From positions 1 through 64,000 of the forward strand of contig JAQTPK010000008.1 of NCBI GenBank assembly GCA_028712885.1: a DNA stretch of 64,000 nucleotides. Reading direction: 5' to 3'. The notes beneath the pieces were generated by a model that worked only from the letters and a program-made list of their open reading frames with translations, did not search any database and was not told the origin of the DNA. This DNA is from Syntrophales bacterium. Its GTDB lineage: Bacteria; Desulfobacterota; Syntrophia; Syntrophales; UBA4778. This document shows positions 24,349 through 32,465 of the stretch, piece after piece (positions within the stretch are counted from its first letter, which is position 1; each line of letters opens with the position of its first letter). Both the position numbers and the translations under genes were made by a program.

Positions 24349-25675
24349 GACGGATGAGCCTGTTATCCGCGTCGGCCTTCTCGAACTGAAAAGAGAGATC
24401 AAGGGAAGGCTTGACGGATTTTTCGAAGTCGCTTCCGATGCGGCCGCCGGGCTCGTATTTCCCGGCGAGTTTCGCGCGCGGAATGCGGCCGGGGATATCG
24501 TCCTGGCGGGGGATTTCGGTGAAATGCGTACCGCGCGGGAATGCGTTCTTGCCCCCCGCCCGGGGTCTCTTTTCACGCTGTTCGGCATAACGATCGGGTC
24601 CGGCTTCCACTGGGAGAGGGACGAAGGGCAGACCTTTCGCGGCCGCCTGCTGCTTTCAGCGGACGAGCATGGGACGATTTCCGCCATCAACGAAGTTCCT
24701 CTGGAAGCCTACCTGGAAAGCGTCGTGTCCTCGGAGATGAGCGCCGACGCCCCGATGGAGTTCATCAAGGCGCACGCGATTATTTCGCGGAGCTGGCTCG
24801 CCGCCATGCTGGAAAGGCGCGACCGGCCTCTGCAGCAGCCGCCCGGATTCGTATCGGAACAGGAGATTGTGCGCTGGTACGGCCGGGAGGAGCACGACCG
24901 CTTCGACGTGTGCGCGGACGACCACTGCCAGCGCTATCACGGAATCGCCGGGCGGGTGAACGAACGGGCCCGCACCGCGGTGGAGGCGACGCGGGGCCTT
25001 TTTCTTGTCTACAACGGCGGCATCTGCGACGCACGTTTCTATAAGGCCTGCGGCGGGCGTACCGAGTGTTTCCAGAACGCATGGGAAGACGCGCCCGTAC
25101 CTTACCTGGTCTCGATTTCGGATGCGGAAACGGAGCATCCGGCGATAGATGAGGAGAAGCTCGCCGAAGAGTGGGTCCTGGCGAGGCCGCATGCCTTCTG
25201 CAATACGTCGGATGAGTCGCTGCTGAAAAGCATTCTCCCGTCATTCGACCGTGAGACAGGCGATTTTTTCAGGTGGCGGGTTGAATACGGGCGGGAGGAA
25301 TTGGAGCATATCGTCCGCACCAAATCGGGGATGGATTTCGGGACGCTCCTGGATATGGTTCCGCTGACGAGAGGTCCGTCCGGCCGGATAACGCGTCTGC
25401 GGATCGAGGGGACGAGGGCGGCCGTTACGATCGGCAAGGAGCTGGAGATCCGCAGGTGGCTTTCTCCCAGCCATCTCTACAGCAGCGCCTTCATCATAAG
25501 GATGACCAGGAACGAGCGGGGCATTCCCGACCGCTTCGTCCTGTACGGGGCGGGATGGGGGCACGGCGTCGGCCTGTGCCAGATCGGGGCGGCGGTAATG
25601 GCCTCAACAGGTTTCAGTGTGGAAAGGATACTGAAGCATTATTACAGGGGAGCGGAACTGAAAAAGCTTTACTAG
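24305..25675 (+). CDS. SpoIID/LytB-type peptidoglycan protein
   Basis: The protein has about 456 residues. The SpoIID domain is recognised from VPLEAYLESVVSSEMSAD, IKAHAIISRSWL, the RFYKACGGRTE loop and the late WGHGVGLCQIGAAVMA. SpoIID is a lytic transglycosylase that cuts denuded glycan strands; Gram-negative homologues are less studied. No signal peptide is visible. The start is uncertain: TTG 24305 is the first in-frame candidate, and the N-terminal residues ELKPETGNLTDE are encoded by a 7-bp array. The stop TAG sits in another array. Muropeptide transport and MurNAc recycling genes follow, a meaningful neighbourhood. Confidence 0.82.
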   Translation: MKKGCLELKPETGNLTDEPVIRVGLLELKREIKGRLDGFFEVASDAAAGLVFPGEFRARNAAGDIVLAGDFGEMRTARECVLAPRPGSLFTLFGITIGSGFHWERDEGQTFRGRLLLSADEHGTISAINEVPLEAYLESVVSSEMSADAPMEFIKAHAIISRSWLAAMLERRDRPLQQPPGFVSEQEIVRWYGREEHDRFDVCADDHCQRYHGIAGRVNERARTAVEATRGLFLVYNGGICDARFYKACGGRTECFQNAWEDAPVPYLVSISDAETEHPAIDEEKLAEEWVLARPHAFCNTSDESLLKSILPSFDRETGDFFRWRVEYGREELEHIVRTKSGMDFGTLLDMVPLTRGPSGRITRLRIEGTRAAVTIGKELEIRRWLSPSHLYSSAFIIRMTRNERGIPDRFVLYGAGWGHGVGLCQIGAAVMASTGFSVERILKHYYRGAELKKLY

Positions 25676-25711
25676 TTTACGGTTTCTGGTTCCAGTTTGC
25701 AGTTCCAGGTT
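25674..25711. repeat. 7-bp array at the SpoIID stop
   Basis: Units AGTTTAC, GGTTTCT, GGTTCCA, GTTTGCA, GTTCCAG, starting within the stop codon. Inverted relative to the array at 25986 in the next gene. Confidence 0.75.
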
Positions 25712-25753
25712 TAAAAATGATGAGTGGTTTACTTTCTGCTCCGGACTTTGTTC

Positions 25754-25855
25754 GTCATTCCGGCGGAACTTGTCCCCGAAGTTTTTAATCGGAGAGCCGG
25801 AATCCAGTGTATGAGAAATATATTGACCTGGATGCCGGATCGCGTCCGGCATGAC
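25754..25855. repeat. GTCATTCCGGC-type inverted element
   Basis: GTCATTCCGGCGG on the left, AGCCGGAATCC in the middle and ATGCCGGATCGCGTCCGGCATGAC at the right end. It forms nested hairpins of about 100 bases between SpoIID and AmpG. Confidence 0.65.
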
Positions 25856-25979
25856 GTGGGAGTATAAGCGGTCGGTCAGTTGTTTTTTGTTTATAAATGG
25901 AAATCAAAACGCCGGAAGTAAAAGATTGGCCAAGGACGCATTAATAACTCCCGAAAAAGAACCGGAACTCGAAGCTGGA

Positions 25980-27287
25980 ATGCTTAAACCAGAAACCGGA
26001 AACCAGAAACCGGAAACTGTTCGCCGTTCTCCCTGGCTCTGGGTCCCGTCGCTGTATTTCGCCGAAGGCATCCCTTACGTTATCGTGATGATGGTCTCGG
26101 TCGTCATGTACAAGAGACTCGGGATCTCCAATACCGATATCGCCCTGTACACGAGCTGGCTTTACCTCCCGTGGGTCATCAAGCCGCTCTGGAGCCCCTT
26201 CGTCGAGATGATCCGGACGAAGCGGTTCTGGATAGTGGCCATGCAGGTCCTGATCGGGGCCTCGCTGGCGCTGATGGCGCTGGCCGTTCCCGGCCCCGGT
26301 TTTTTCCGCTGGACCCTTGCGGTATTCTGGCTTCTAGCCTTCAGCTCCGCCACCCACGACGTTGCCGCCGACGGCTTTTACATGCTGGGACTTCCCCAGT
26401 ATCAGCAGGCCGCGTTCATCGGAGTCCGGACGATCTTTTACCGGGTCGCCATGATCGCCGCGCAGGGGGGGCTTGTTGTCCTGGCGGGACAGCTTGAGCC
26501 ATCCCTCGGCATCCCGCAGGCCTGGGCGGTTATCCTGTGGCTGACCGCCGTCGTCTTTGCGGCTGCGTCCCTGTATCACTTTTTCATCCTGCCTTATCCG
26601 CCCGCCGACAGGCCGGCCGGGCAGGGCGGAAGGGAAAACCTTGCGGCCGGTTACTTCCGCAGCATCTCGGCTTTTTTCCGGAGGAAAGATATCCTCGCGG
26701 TGCTGGCCTTCCTCCTTTTATACAGGTTCGCCGAGGCCCAGCTCGTCAAGATGGTTGCCCCGTTTCTCCTCGATCCCGCCGGAAAGGGAGGCCTCGGGCT
26801 AACGACCGGCGAGGTGGGATTGATTTATGGAACGGTCGGCCTGATAGCGATGATGGCGGGCGGGCTGATCGGGGGTTACGTGATCTCCCGCAAGGGCCTC
26901 AAATTCTGGGTCTGGATCATGGTTTTCGTCATGCACCTCCCGGACCTGGTTTTCGTCTATCTCTCCTTCGCCCTTCCTCAAGACATGAAACTTATCGCCT
27001 CGCTGGTGGCGGTGGAGCAGTTCGGGTACGGGTTCGGGTTCAGCGCCTATGCCGTTTTCATGCTCATGGTTGCCGAAGGGGAATACAAGACGGTGCATTA
27101 CGCGCTGGCTACCGGCTTCATGGCGCTCGGGATGATGATCCCCGGAATGTTCAGCGGCTGGATCCAGGAACAGGTCGGCTACCGGAATCTCTTTCTCTGG
27201 ATAATGCTGTCGACGATACCCGGATTCATCGTGCCCGCCCTGGTCAGGATAGACCCGGAATACGGCCGAAAGGGGAGGCGCGATTGA
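25980..27287 (+). CDS. ampG: AmpG-like muropeptide permease (MFS)
   Basis: The protein has about 435 residues and about twelve to fourteen hydrophobic segments. Signature regions of AmpG are SPWLWVPSLYFAEGIPY in helix 1, WSPFVEMIRTKRFWI after helix 2, and SATHDVAADGFYM in helix 4. AmpG imports anhydro-muropeptides released by wall turnover. The frame is open to 25851; ATG 25980 is the last start before the membrane region, and it begins MLKPETGNQKPET, encoded by a 7-bp array. The stop overlaps the TTG start of the nucleotidyltransferase. Position next to MurU and AmgK supports the recycling role. Confidence 0.87.
   Translation: MLKPETGNQKPETVRRSPWLWVPSLYFAEGIPYVIVMMVSVVMYKRLGISNTDIALYTSWLYLPWVIKPLWSPFVEMIRTKRFWIVAMQVLIGASLALMALAVPGPGFFRWTLAVFWLLAFSSATHDVAADGFYMLGLPQYQQAAFIGVRTIFYRVAMIAAQGGLVVLAGQLEPSLGIPQAWAVILWLTAVVFAAASLYHFFILPYPPADRPAGQGGRENLAAGYFRSISAFFRRKDILAVLAFLLLYRFAEAQLVKMVAPFLLDPAGKGGLGLTTGEVGLIYGTVGLIAMMAGGLIGGYVISRKGLKFWVWIMVFVMHLPDLVFVYLSFALPQDMKLIASLVAVEQFGYGFGFSAYAVFMLMVAEGEYKTVHYALATGFMALGMMIPGMFSGWIQEQVGYRNLFLWIMLSTIPGFIVPALVRIDPEYGRKGRRD
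25986..26020. repeat. 7-bp array inside the AmpG N-terminal coding region
   Basis: Units AAACCAG, AAACCGG, AAACCAG, AAACCGG, AAACTGT. The array is probably translated, giving the peptide KPETGNQKPET. It is the same unit family as 24328 (encoding KPETGN) and 29445. Confidence 0.85.
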
Positions 27288-28003
27288 AAGAGAGGATCGG
27301 AACCGCATTCATCCTCGGCGCCGGTCTCGGCACGCGGCTTCGCCCGCTCACGGAGAACTGCCCCAAACCGCTCCTTCCGGTCGGGGGAAGGCCTCTCATA
27401 ACGTATTCCATGGACCACCTGATCGGGGCGGGGGTCAATCGGTTTATCGTGAACACGCACCACTGCCCGGAACGGTACGCGGATGCATTCCCGGATGGCG
27501 CCTGGCGCGGCGTGCCGGTCACCTTCCGTTTCGAGCCCGTTCTTCTTGAGACGGCCGGCGGGATAAAAAACATCGAAGACCTCGTCGCGGGCGACGAGAG
27601 ATTTTTCGTCTATAACGGGGACGTCCTGACCGATCTTCCCCTGGAGGACCTGATCGACGCCCATTTCCGGAGAAAACCCGAGGCAACGTTGGCCCTGAGA
27701 AGCGAAGGCCCGGTCCGCAATGTTGACCTGGACGAGGACGGAAATATCTGCGATATGCGGGGTCTCCTCGGGCGCCCGGGGGTGAGGAAGGTGCTTTTCA
27801 GCGGCGTGTACATTGTCGAGCGCTCTATCCTCCGCAGGCTGGAGGCCGGGCGGATAGAATCGATAGTGCCTGTTTTTGTGCGGATGATCCGGGTAAAACC
27901 CGGCTCGATCGCAGGCGTGGTCATAGATCGGGGCCGGTGGCGGGATGTCGGATCGGTCAGCGAATACGAAGAGATTTCGGCAAGCCACGACTTATTGCAA
28001 TAA
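27284..28003 (+). CDS. murU: N-acetylmuramate-1-phosphate uridylyltransferase (MurU-like)
   Basis: The 239-residue nucleotidyltransferase opens with FILGAGLGTRLRPLT and CPKPLLPVGGRPL, the NTP-binding loop of sugar-1-phosphate nucleotidyltransferases. FVYNGDVLTDLP supplies the metal-binding Asp. The length fits the short MurU type rather than long GlmU or RmlA. With AmpG before it and an AmgK-like kinase after it, the likely reaction is UTP + MurNAc-1-P to UDP-MurNAc, a salvage route that bypasses MurA. The start is TTG 27284, overlapping the ampG stop, with GGGGAGG upstream; the longer open frame is the shadow of ampG. Confidence 0.85.
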   Translation: MKERIGTAFILGAGLGTRLRPLTENCPKPLLPVGGRPLITYSMDHLIGAGVNRFIVNTHHCPERYADAFPDGAWRGVPVTFRFEPVLLETAGGIKNIEDLVAGDERFFVYNGDVLTDLPLEDLIDAHFRRKPEATLALRSEGPVRNVDLDEDGNICDMRGLLGRPGVRKVLFSGVYIVERSILRRLEAGRIESIVPVFVRMIRVKPGSIAGVVIDRGRWRDVGSVSEYEEISASHDLLQ

Positions 28004-28020
28004 CTAATTCAATCGAGGCA

Positions 28021-29091
28021 TTGAACGAATTGTTTAAAGGTGAACTTGAGGCATACGCCAGGGAGGCCATGGGAATAGGCAAGAAGGGCGCGATGCATGC
28101 CGAACCTATTCTCCGGGGCGGATCGGACCGGGAATTCTTCCGGGTAAGTTCGGGCGGGTATACCGTTATCCTGATGCAGTACGGGACTGTGCGCCCGGAG
28201 AACGCTCTCTATGCCGGTATCGCGAAATTCCTTTCCCGGATCGGAATTGCCGTTCCCCGCATCTTCAGGCACGATCCCGAGCGGCGCATTGTTGTCATGG
28301 AGGACCTCGGAGACCGGGACCTTTATGCTTTGAGAAATGATGACCCGGAACTGCGCGGCCGGTATTATCGGATTGCCCTGCGCGAGATTTCCAGGCTTCA
28401 TTCCTTTCCTCTCGAAGATTTCCCCGAAGCGAAAATCCCCCTGATGGAAGGGTTCGGTCCTGCTCTCTACCGCTGGGAAAGGGATTATTTCCGCGAAAGA
28501 TTCGTCCGGGACGTCTGCGGAATTTCTCTTTCGCCCGGCGACGGAGACATCCTGGAGAAGGAACTGGACGGTCTGGCGGAGCGCCTCTCGCGTTCGGCGC
28601 CTTGCCTGGTTCATCGCGATTTCCAGTCCCAGAATATCATGCTCGTCAGGAACGGGGTCTCACTGATCGATTTCCAGGGAATGAGGCGGGGGACGGCCTG
28701 CTACGACCTCGGATCGCTGCTTTACGATCCCTATGTCTCCCTGGCAAACGAGGATAAAATAGCCCTCCTGGGATTCTATTGCGATACGGTCCGCCCCCCT
28801 GAAGGCAGCGACGAATTCCGGAGCCTGTTCTTTAAAGCATCCGCGCAGCGGCTGATGCAGGCGCTGGGGGCCTTCGGATACCTCGGGCTGGCGATGGGGA
28901 AGAAGCAATTCCTCCGCCATATTCCAGGCGGTCTTGCCGGCCTCATCGACGCCTCCGGCCGGGCGGGCCTGCTTCGGCTTCAGGCTGTCGCTCTGAGATG
29001 CCGGGAAGGGATGGATGCTGAGAGGCTGAGAAAAGACGAAGATGAGAAGTTGCGAAGATGCGGGGATAGGGGGCTGAAAGATAGAAGCTGA
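28021..29091 (+). CDS. amgK: AmgK-like MurNAc/GlcNAc anomeric kinase (APH family)
   Basis: The protein of about 356 residues has an aminoglycoside-phosphotransferase fold. GGSDREFFRV is the N-lobe loop, the catalytic loop is HRDFQSQN (His198, Asp200), and IDFQGMRRG with YDLGSLLYDPY is the metal-binding region; both resemble AmgK, which makes MurNAc-1-phosphate. The start is uncertain: TTG 28021 and TTG 28030 have GAGG upstream, and ATG 28069 has AGGGAGG but would cut the N-lobe. The last 20 or so residues (RLRKDEDEKLRRCGDRG and on) are Lys/Arg/Glu-rich because the frame runs into an 8-bp array, so the native C-terminus has probably been extended. Confidence 0.82.
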   Translation: MNELFKGELEAYAREAMGIGKKGAMHAEPILRGGSDREFFRVSSGGYTVILMQYGTVRPENALYAGIAKFLSRIGIAVPRIFRHDPERRIVVMEDLGDRDLYALRNDDPELRGRYYRIALREISRLHSFPLEDFPEAKIPLMEGFGPALYRWERDYFRERFVRDVCGISLSPGDGDILEKELDGLAERLSRSAPCLVHRDFQSQNIMLVRNGVSLIDFQGMRRGTACYDLGSLLYDPYVSLANEDKIALLGFYCDTVRPPEGSDEFRSLFFKASAQRLMQALGAFGYLGLAMGKKQFLRHIPGGLAGLIDASGRAGLLRLQAVALRCREGMDAERLRKDEDEKLRRCGDRGLKDRS

Positions 29092-29165
29092 GAAGCTGAG
29101 TAAAGACGAAGATGAGAAGTTGCGAGGATAGGGGACTGAAAGATAGAAGCTGGGGGGGTGAGAGG
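29017..29165. repeat. 8-bp arrays with a direct duplication, starting inside AmgK
   Basis: Units include GATGCTGA, GAGGCTGA, GAAAAGAC, GAAGATGA, GAAGTTGC, GAAGATGC. A stretch of about 55 bases beginning AAAGACGAAGATGAG (about 29033) is repeated at about 29102 with small changes. The amgK stop is within the first copy. Confidence 0.8.
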
Positions 29166-29177
29166 CTTCTTATTTGT

Positions 29178-29338
29178 CATATCGAGCCCTTCGGCATCCT
29201 ACGAGGACTCAGGTAAACTCCGCGAGATATCTTTCAATCTCGACAGGTTTTTTCTTAAAGCAGGATTTCTCGTCGCTGCGCTCCTCGAAATGACATTTTA
29301 AGAAGAACTCGAAATGACATTAAGGGCGGGCCATACAA
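29178..29338. repeat. GTCATNTCGAG inverted element
   Basis: GTCATATCGAGCCC at the left; CTCGTCGCTGCGCTCCTCGAAATGACA and a further CTCGAAATGACAT on the right. The ends are inverted copies, MITE-like. The 378-base gap 29092-29469 holds only this element, the arrays on each side and an AT-rich stretch near 29390-29430 that could hold a promoter; no gene is seen. Confidence 0.65.
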
Positions 29339-29444
29339 TATTTTTCACGTGGAGCAAATCCTTTGCATCTTTGCGTGAGAATAAATAAGAAATGCTGAAG
29401 GTTGATTTTCATATTATAAAAATATAACTACTTAGGGCGTTTTT

Positions 29445-29465
29445 AACCCAGAAACCAGAAACCGT
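29445..29465. repeat. 7-bp array before glycosyltransferase start
   Basis: Units AACCCAG, AAACCAG, AAACCGT, ending 4 bases before the ATG at 29470. Same unit family as 24328 and 25986. Confidence 0.7.
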
Positions 29466-29469
29466 TTTT

Positions 29470-30936
29470 ATGATTACCGCCGTTATTCCCTTCAGCACTA
29501 CAGAGTCCTTTGCCGTCAACTGCAGGTTGTTTTCCGGTCTGCCCGGGATCGAGCGAATTCTGGTCGTCCATTCCGGCGCATTCCGCCCGTCGGATGCGAT
29601 GTTGTCCGGAATTGAAGCTGGCTCCTATCTTTCAGGCCCGGCCTGGAACAGGATAATCGAAGAGGCTGGGACAGATTACATTCTTGCCGTGCTGGACTGT
29701 TCGCGGATAGACTTGCCGCCGGCAAGCCTCGTGAGACTGGTTGAAACAGCGGAGCTTACCGGGGCCGGTCTGGTCTTCTCCGATTATCACGAGATCGTGA
29801 AAGGTCAGAGGAAGGAGCGGCCGCTGATCGATTACCGCGAGGGAAGCATCCGCGACGGATTTGATTTCGGAAAAATGGTCCTGATCCGCACGGAGACGGC
29901 GAAATCCTCATTGGCGAGACACGGCGCCATACCCGACGGGCGCCATTGCGGATTTTACGATCTGAGGCTGAAGATAGCTGCGGACCGCCTCCCGTACCAC
30001 GCGGAAGAGGCGCTGTATACGGCGGCTGGAAACGGCGGAATGACGGATCGGGAAACTCATTTCTCATACGTCGATCCCTCCAACAGGGAAGTACAGGAGG
30101 AAATGGAGAGAGCGGCTACGGAGCACCTGCGCCGGATTGGCGCCTGGCTCGAGCCTTCTTTCCAGCCGGTCCCCGCTGATGACTCCGCCTATCCGGTGGA
30201 GGCCAGCGTAATCATCCCCGTCCGCAACAGGGCGAGGACGATAGCCGAGGCGGTGAAAAGCGCCCTGGGACAGAAAACGGAATTTCCCTTTAATGTCATT
30301 GTAGTTGACAATTATTCATCCGACGGGACGACGGCGATTCTGGACGGACTGGTGAAAAAGAATCGCCGGCTCGTTCATCTGATCCCGGGCCGGTTCGACC
30401 TCGGGATCGGGGGCTGCTGGAACGAGGCGGTTTTTTCCGAGCATTGCGGCAGGCATGCGGTTCAGCTCGACTCCGACGATCTCTACAGTTCGGATAATTC
30501 CCTGTCCGAATTGGTAAATGCCTTTCCGGCCGGCGACTGCGGGATGGTGATCGGGTCGTACCTCCTCGTCGACGGCGCCATGAATGAAATCCCGCCGGGC
30601 CTGATAGACCACCGCGAGTGGACGGATGAAAACGGCCGCAACAATGCCCTGAGGGTAAACGGGCTGGGCGCCCCCCGCGCCTTCAGGACTTGCCTGCTTC
30701 GCGAGAGAGGATTTCTAAATGTAAGCTATGGGGAAGACTACGAAATGGGTCTTCGCCTCTCCCGCCGTTACCGCGTCGGGAGAATATACGAAAATCTTTA
30801 CCTCTGCCGGCGCTGGGAAGGGAACACCGATGCGGACCTGACTACCGCGACAAAAAACCGCTACGATCTTTTCAAAGACAATATCCGCACGCTGGAAATT
30901 GCGGCGAGGCGGGAAATGAATAAAGGCCATGGGTAA
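29470..30936 (+). CDS. Glycosyltransferase family 2, two-part protein
   Basis: The 488-residue protein has a clear GT-A domain in its second half: VEASVIIPVRNRARTIAEAV (about residue 240), VVDNYSSDGT, and the metal-binding LDSDDLYSS (about 336). The first 220 residues also begin with a GT2-like strand (MITAVIPFSTT) and contain FSDYHEIV, suggesting a degenerate duplicate domain, but no DXD is obvious there. There are no membrane segments. Acceptor and sugar are unknown; cell-surface polysaccharide is a reasonable guess. The C-terminal residues (NKGHG) and the stop come from a 7-bp array. Confidence 0.82.
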   Translation: MITAVIPFSTTESFAVNCRLFSGLPGIERILVVHSGAFRPSDAMLSGIEAGSYLSGPAWNRIIEEAGTDYILAVLDCSRIDLPPASLVRLVETAELTGAGLVFSDYHEIVKGQRKERPLIDYREGSIRDGFDFGKMVLIRTETAKSSLARHGAIPDGRHCGFYDLRLKIAADRLPYHAEEALYTAAGNGGMTDRETHFSYVDPSNREVQEEMERAATEHLRRIGAWLEPSFQPVPADDSAYPVEASVIIPVRNRARTIAEAVKSALGQKTEFPFNVIVVDNYSSDGTTAILDGLVKKNRRLVHLIPGRFDLGIGGCWNEAVFSEHCGRHAVQLDSDDLYSSDNSLSELVNAFPAGDCGMVIGSYLLVDGAMNEIPPGLIDHREWTDENGRNNALRVNGLGAPRAFRTCLLRERGFLNVSYGEDYEMGLRLSRRYRVGRIYENLYLCRRWEGNTDADLTTATKNRYDLFKDNIRTLEIAARREMNKGHG

Positions 30937-31149
30937 TGGGTTATAGGCTAAGGCGCGAAAAGCGGGAAAGATACTCTATATGTCATTCCGAATCCGCCTG
31001 AGGCGGATGAGGAATCTTTTAGACTTGTAATAATAGTTGGGTGAAAAGCACTGCTCTGATCCGGCCGAAGGGTTAATAATTGTGCTCAGGAATCGGGATT
31101 AGAGCAGGATGAGTGGCCTGCCCCATTACCCATGACCTATGACCGCTAC
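30926..31149. repeat. Inverted pair of 7-bp arrays bracketing an intergenic gap
   Basis: The left array (30926-30953) has units GCCATGG, GTAATGG, GTTATAG, GCTAAGG; the second unit contains the TAA stop of the glycosyltransferase (30934-30936). The right array (31122-31149) has units CCCATTA, CCCATGA, CCTATGA, CCGCTAC, the inverse words, ending 11 bases before the next start. Between them is a GTCATTCCGAATCC/GGATGAGGAATC element (about 30980-31018). Confidence 0.8.
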
Positions 31150-31160
31150 CGCCTTGAGAA

Positions 31161-32180
31161 TTGTGGTTTGAAGAAGTGAAGAATATCCTGTTTGCGGATT
31201 ATGAAGGAAAAGGGGAGGCCGGAGCTCTTTCCCGGATTTGCGAAGCACTGCTGGAACAGCAGAAAGGGTCATGGCGAGAGTTGGCCGAGGCTTATGAGGG
31301 CCTCTCCGGAACGGAACAGCGGACGCTCGATTGCGGCCGTTTTGCCGTTGTCCTCCAGTTCAATCCCCGTCGCGCCGCAAGCAGCGGCGCCAAAGTCGAT
31401 CCTGAATCCATCCGGAACCGGAGGTGTTTCCTCTGTACCGGAAATCTCCCCCCCCTGCAGAGAGGGGTGCTGTACCGCAGGGAGTTCCTGATTCTCTGCA
31501 ACCCTGCTCCCATTTTTCGCCGCCATTTCACTGTGTCCAGCCTGCGGCATCGTCCCCAATCCATTGCCGGTTCATTCGGAACGATGCAAGCCCTGGCTGA
31601 AGATCTCGGCCCGCAGTACCTGGTATTCTATAACGGCCCCCGCTGCGGGGCATCTGCTCCCGACCATCTGCATTTTCAGGCAGTTCCCGCCGGCTGCCTG
31701 CCTGTTGAAGAGGAGCTTGGAAAGGCTGGAAAAGGACAGCCGGGCTTTGAAACTGCATTCAGGGGCGGATTATCCGTTTACCGGCCGGAGGGGCTGGGCA
31801 GGGAGACAATAATCCTGGAGGGGAGCGATACCGCCCGGATTACATCCGCGCTTGACGCAATGCTCTCCGCGATGCGGGAAATAACGCCTCCCGGCGTCGG
31901 GGAACCGATGCTGAATATCATCTGCACGCGTCAAAAAACCATCAGAGTGATTATTTTTCCCAGGAATAAGCACCGGCCGGATGTTTTTTACCGGGAAGGA
32001 GAGGGGAGAAAGCTCATCAGCCCGGCAGCCCTCGACATGGGGGGACTGATGATATTCCCAATCAAAAGAGACTATGATTCCATGACTTGCGATGATATTC
32101 TTCAAGTATACGGCGAGGTTTCGACGGGAAAGGAATCCATGAGCCGGATATTCGAACTTCTTACCGGCTTCCAATATTGA
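31161..32180 (+). CDS. HIT-like protein with DUF4922 (nucleotide phosphorylase/adenylyltransferase-like)
   Basis: The 339-residue protein resembles the DUF4922 group of HIT-superfamily proteins. The HIT-like triad appears as APDHLHFQAVP (His-x-His-x-Gln, about residues 169-173), preceded by YNGPRCGAS. Two Cys in RRCFLCTGNLPP near residue 90 look like the metal-binding loop of GalT- and Ap4A-phosphorylase-like enzymes. Nucleotidyl transfer or phosphorolysis is likely, substrate unknown. TTG 31161 opens the frame; GTG 31176 is an alternative with a purine-rich region just before it. A terminator follows. Confidence 0.72.
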   Translation: MWFEEVKNILFADYEGKGEAGALSRICEALLEQQKGSWRELAEAYEGLSGTEQRTLDCGRFAVVLQFNPRRAASSGAKVDPESIRNRRCFLCTGNLPPLQRGVLYRREFLILCNPAPIFRRHFTVSSLRHRPQSIAGSFGTMQALAEDLGPQYLVFYNGPRCGASAPDHLHFQAVPAGCLPVEEELGKAGKGQPGFETAFRGGLSVYRPEGLGRETIILEGSDTARITSALDAMLSAMREITPPGVGEPMLNIICTRQKTIRVIIFPRNKHRPDVFYREGEGRKLISPAALDMGGLMIFPIKRDYDSMTCDDILQVYGEVSTGKESMSRIFELLTGFQY

Positions 32181-32214
32181 CAGTGCCTTATGCATGTGGT
32201 ACAAATCATTTAAG

Positions 32215-32243
32215 CCGCTTCCCACTACGGAAGCGGTTTTTTT
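32215..32243 (+). terminator. Intrinsic terminator after DUF4922 gene
   Basis: Perfect arms CCGCTTCC and GGAAGCGG with a 6-base loop and seven T. Confidence 0.92.
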
Positions 32244-32281
32244 GATAAATTGGTATATTATTTGCTTTTTTTCCTGATCTA

Positions 32282-32309
32282 TTGACAAAGAGCGACCAGA
32301 AATTATAAT
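32282..32309 (+). promoter_or_regulatory. Consensus sigma-70 promoter for tRNA-Leu (and tig)
   Basis: TTGACA (32282-32287), 16-base spacer, TATAAT (32304-32309), both perfect hexamers. It is the best promoter match in the window. The transcript would include tRNA-Leu and could continue into tig, since no terminator lies between them. Confidence 0.88.
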
Positions 32310-32346
32310 GAATCCGGGGGTAAACAAAGGCGGACCAGCCTCCCAG

Positions 32347-32432
32347 GCGAGAGTGGCGGAACTGGCAGACGCACTGGACTTAGGATCCAGCCCGGAAACG
32401 GAATAGGGGTTCGACTCCCCTCTCTCGCACCA
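32347..32432 (+). tRNA. tRNA-Leu (anticodon TAG)
   Basis: Acceptor GCGAGAG pairs with CTCTCGC, then A and an encoded CCA. The anticodon stem CTGGA/TCCAG encloses CTTAGGA, giving anticodon TAG. The long variable arm and a T-arm with GGGGTTCGACTCCCC fit a class II tRNA-Leu. Confidence 0.96.
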
Positions 32433-32465
32433 TGCGGCCAATAAATCTGGAAGGAGATAGCAGTA

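Noticed and set aside
26537..27283. Extension of the MurU frame upstream through ampG
   Set aside because: The extra residues are out-of-frame ampG sequence; homology starts exactly at the TTG at 27284 with a ribosome site.
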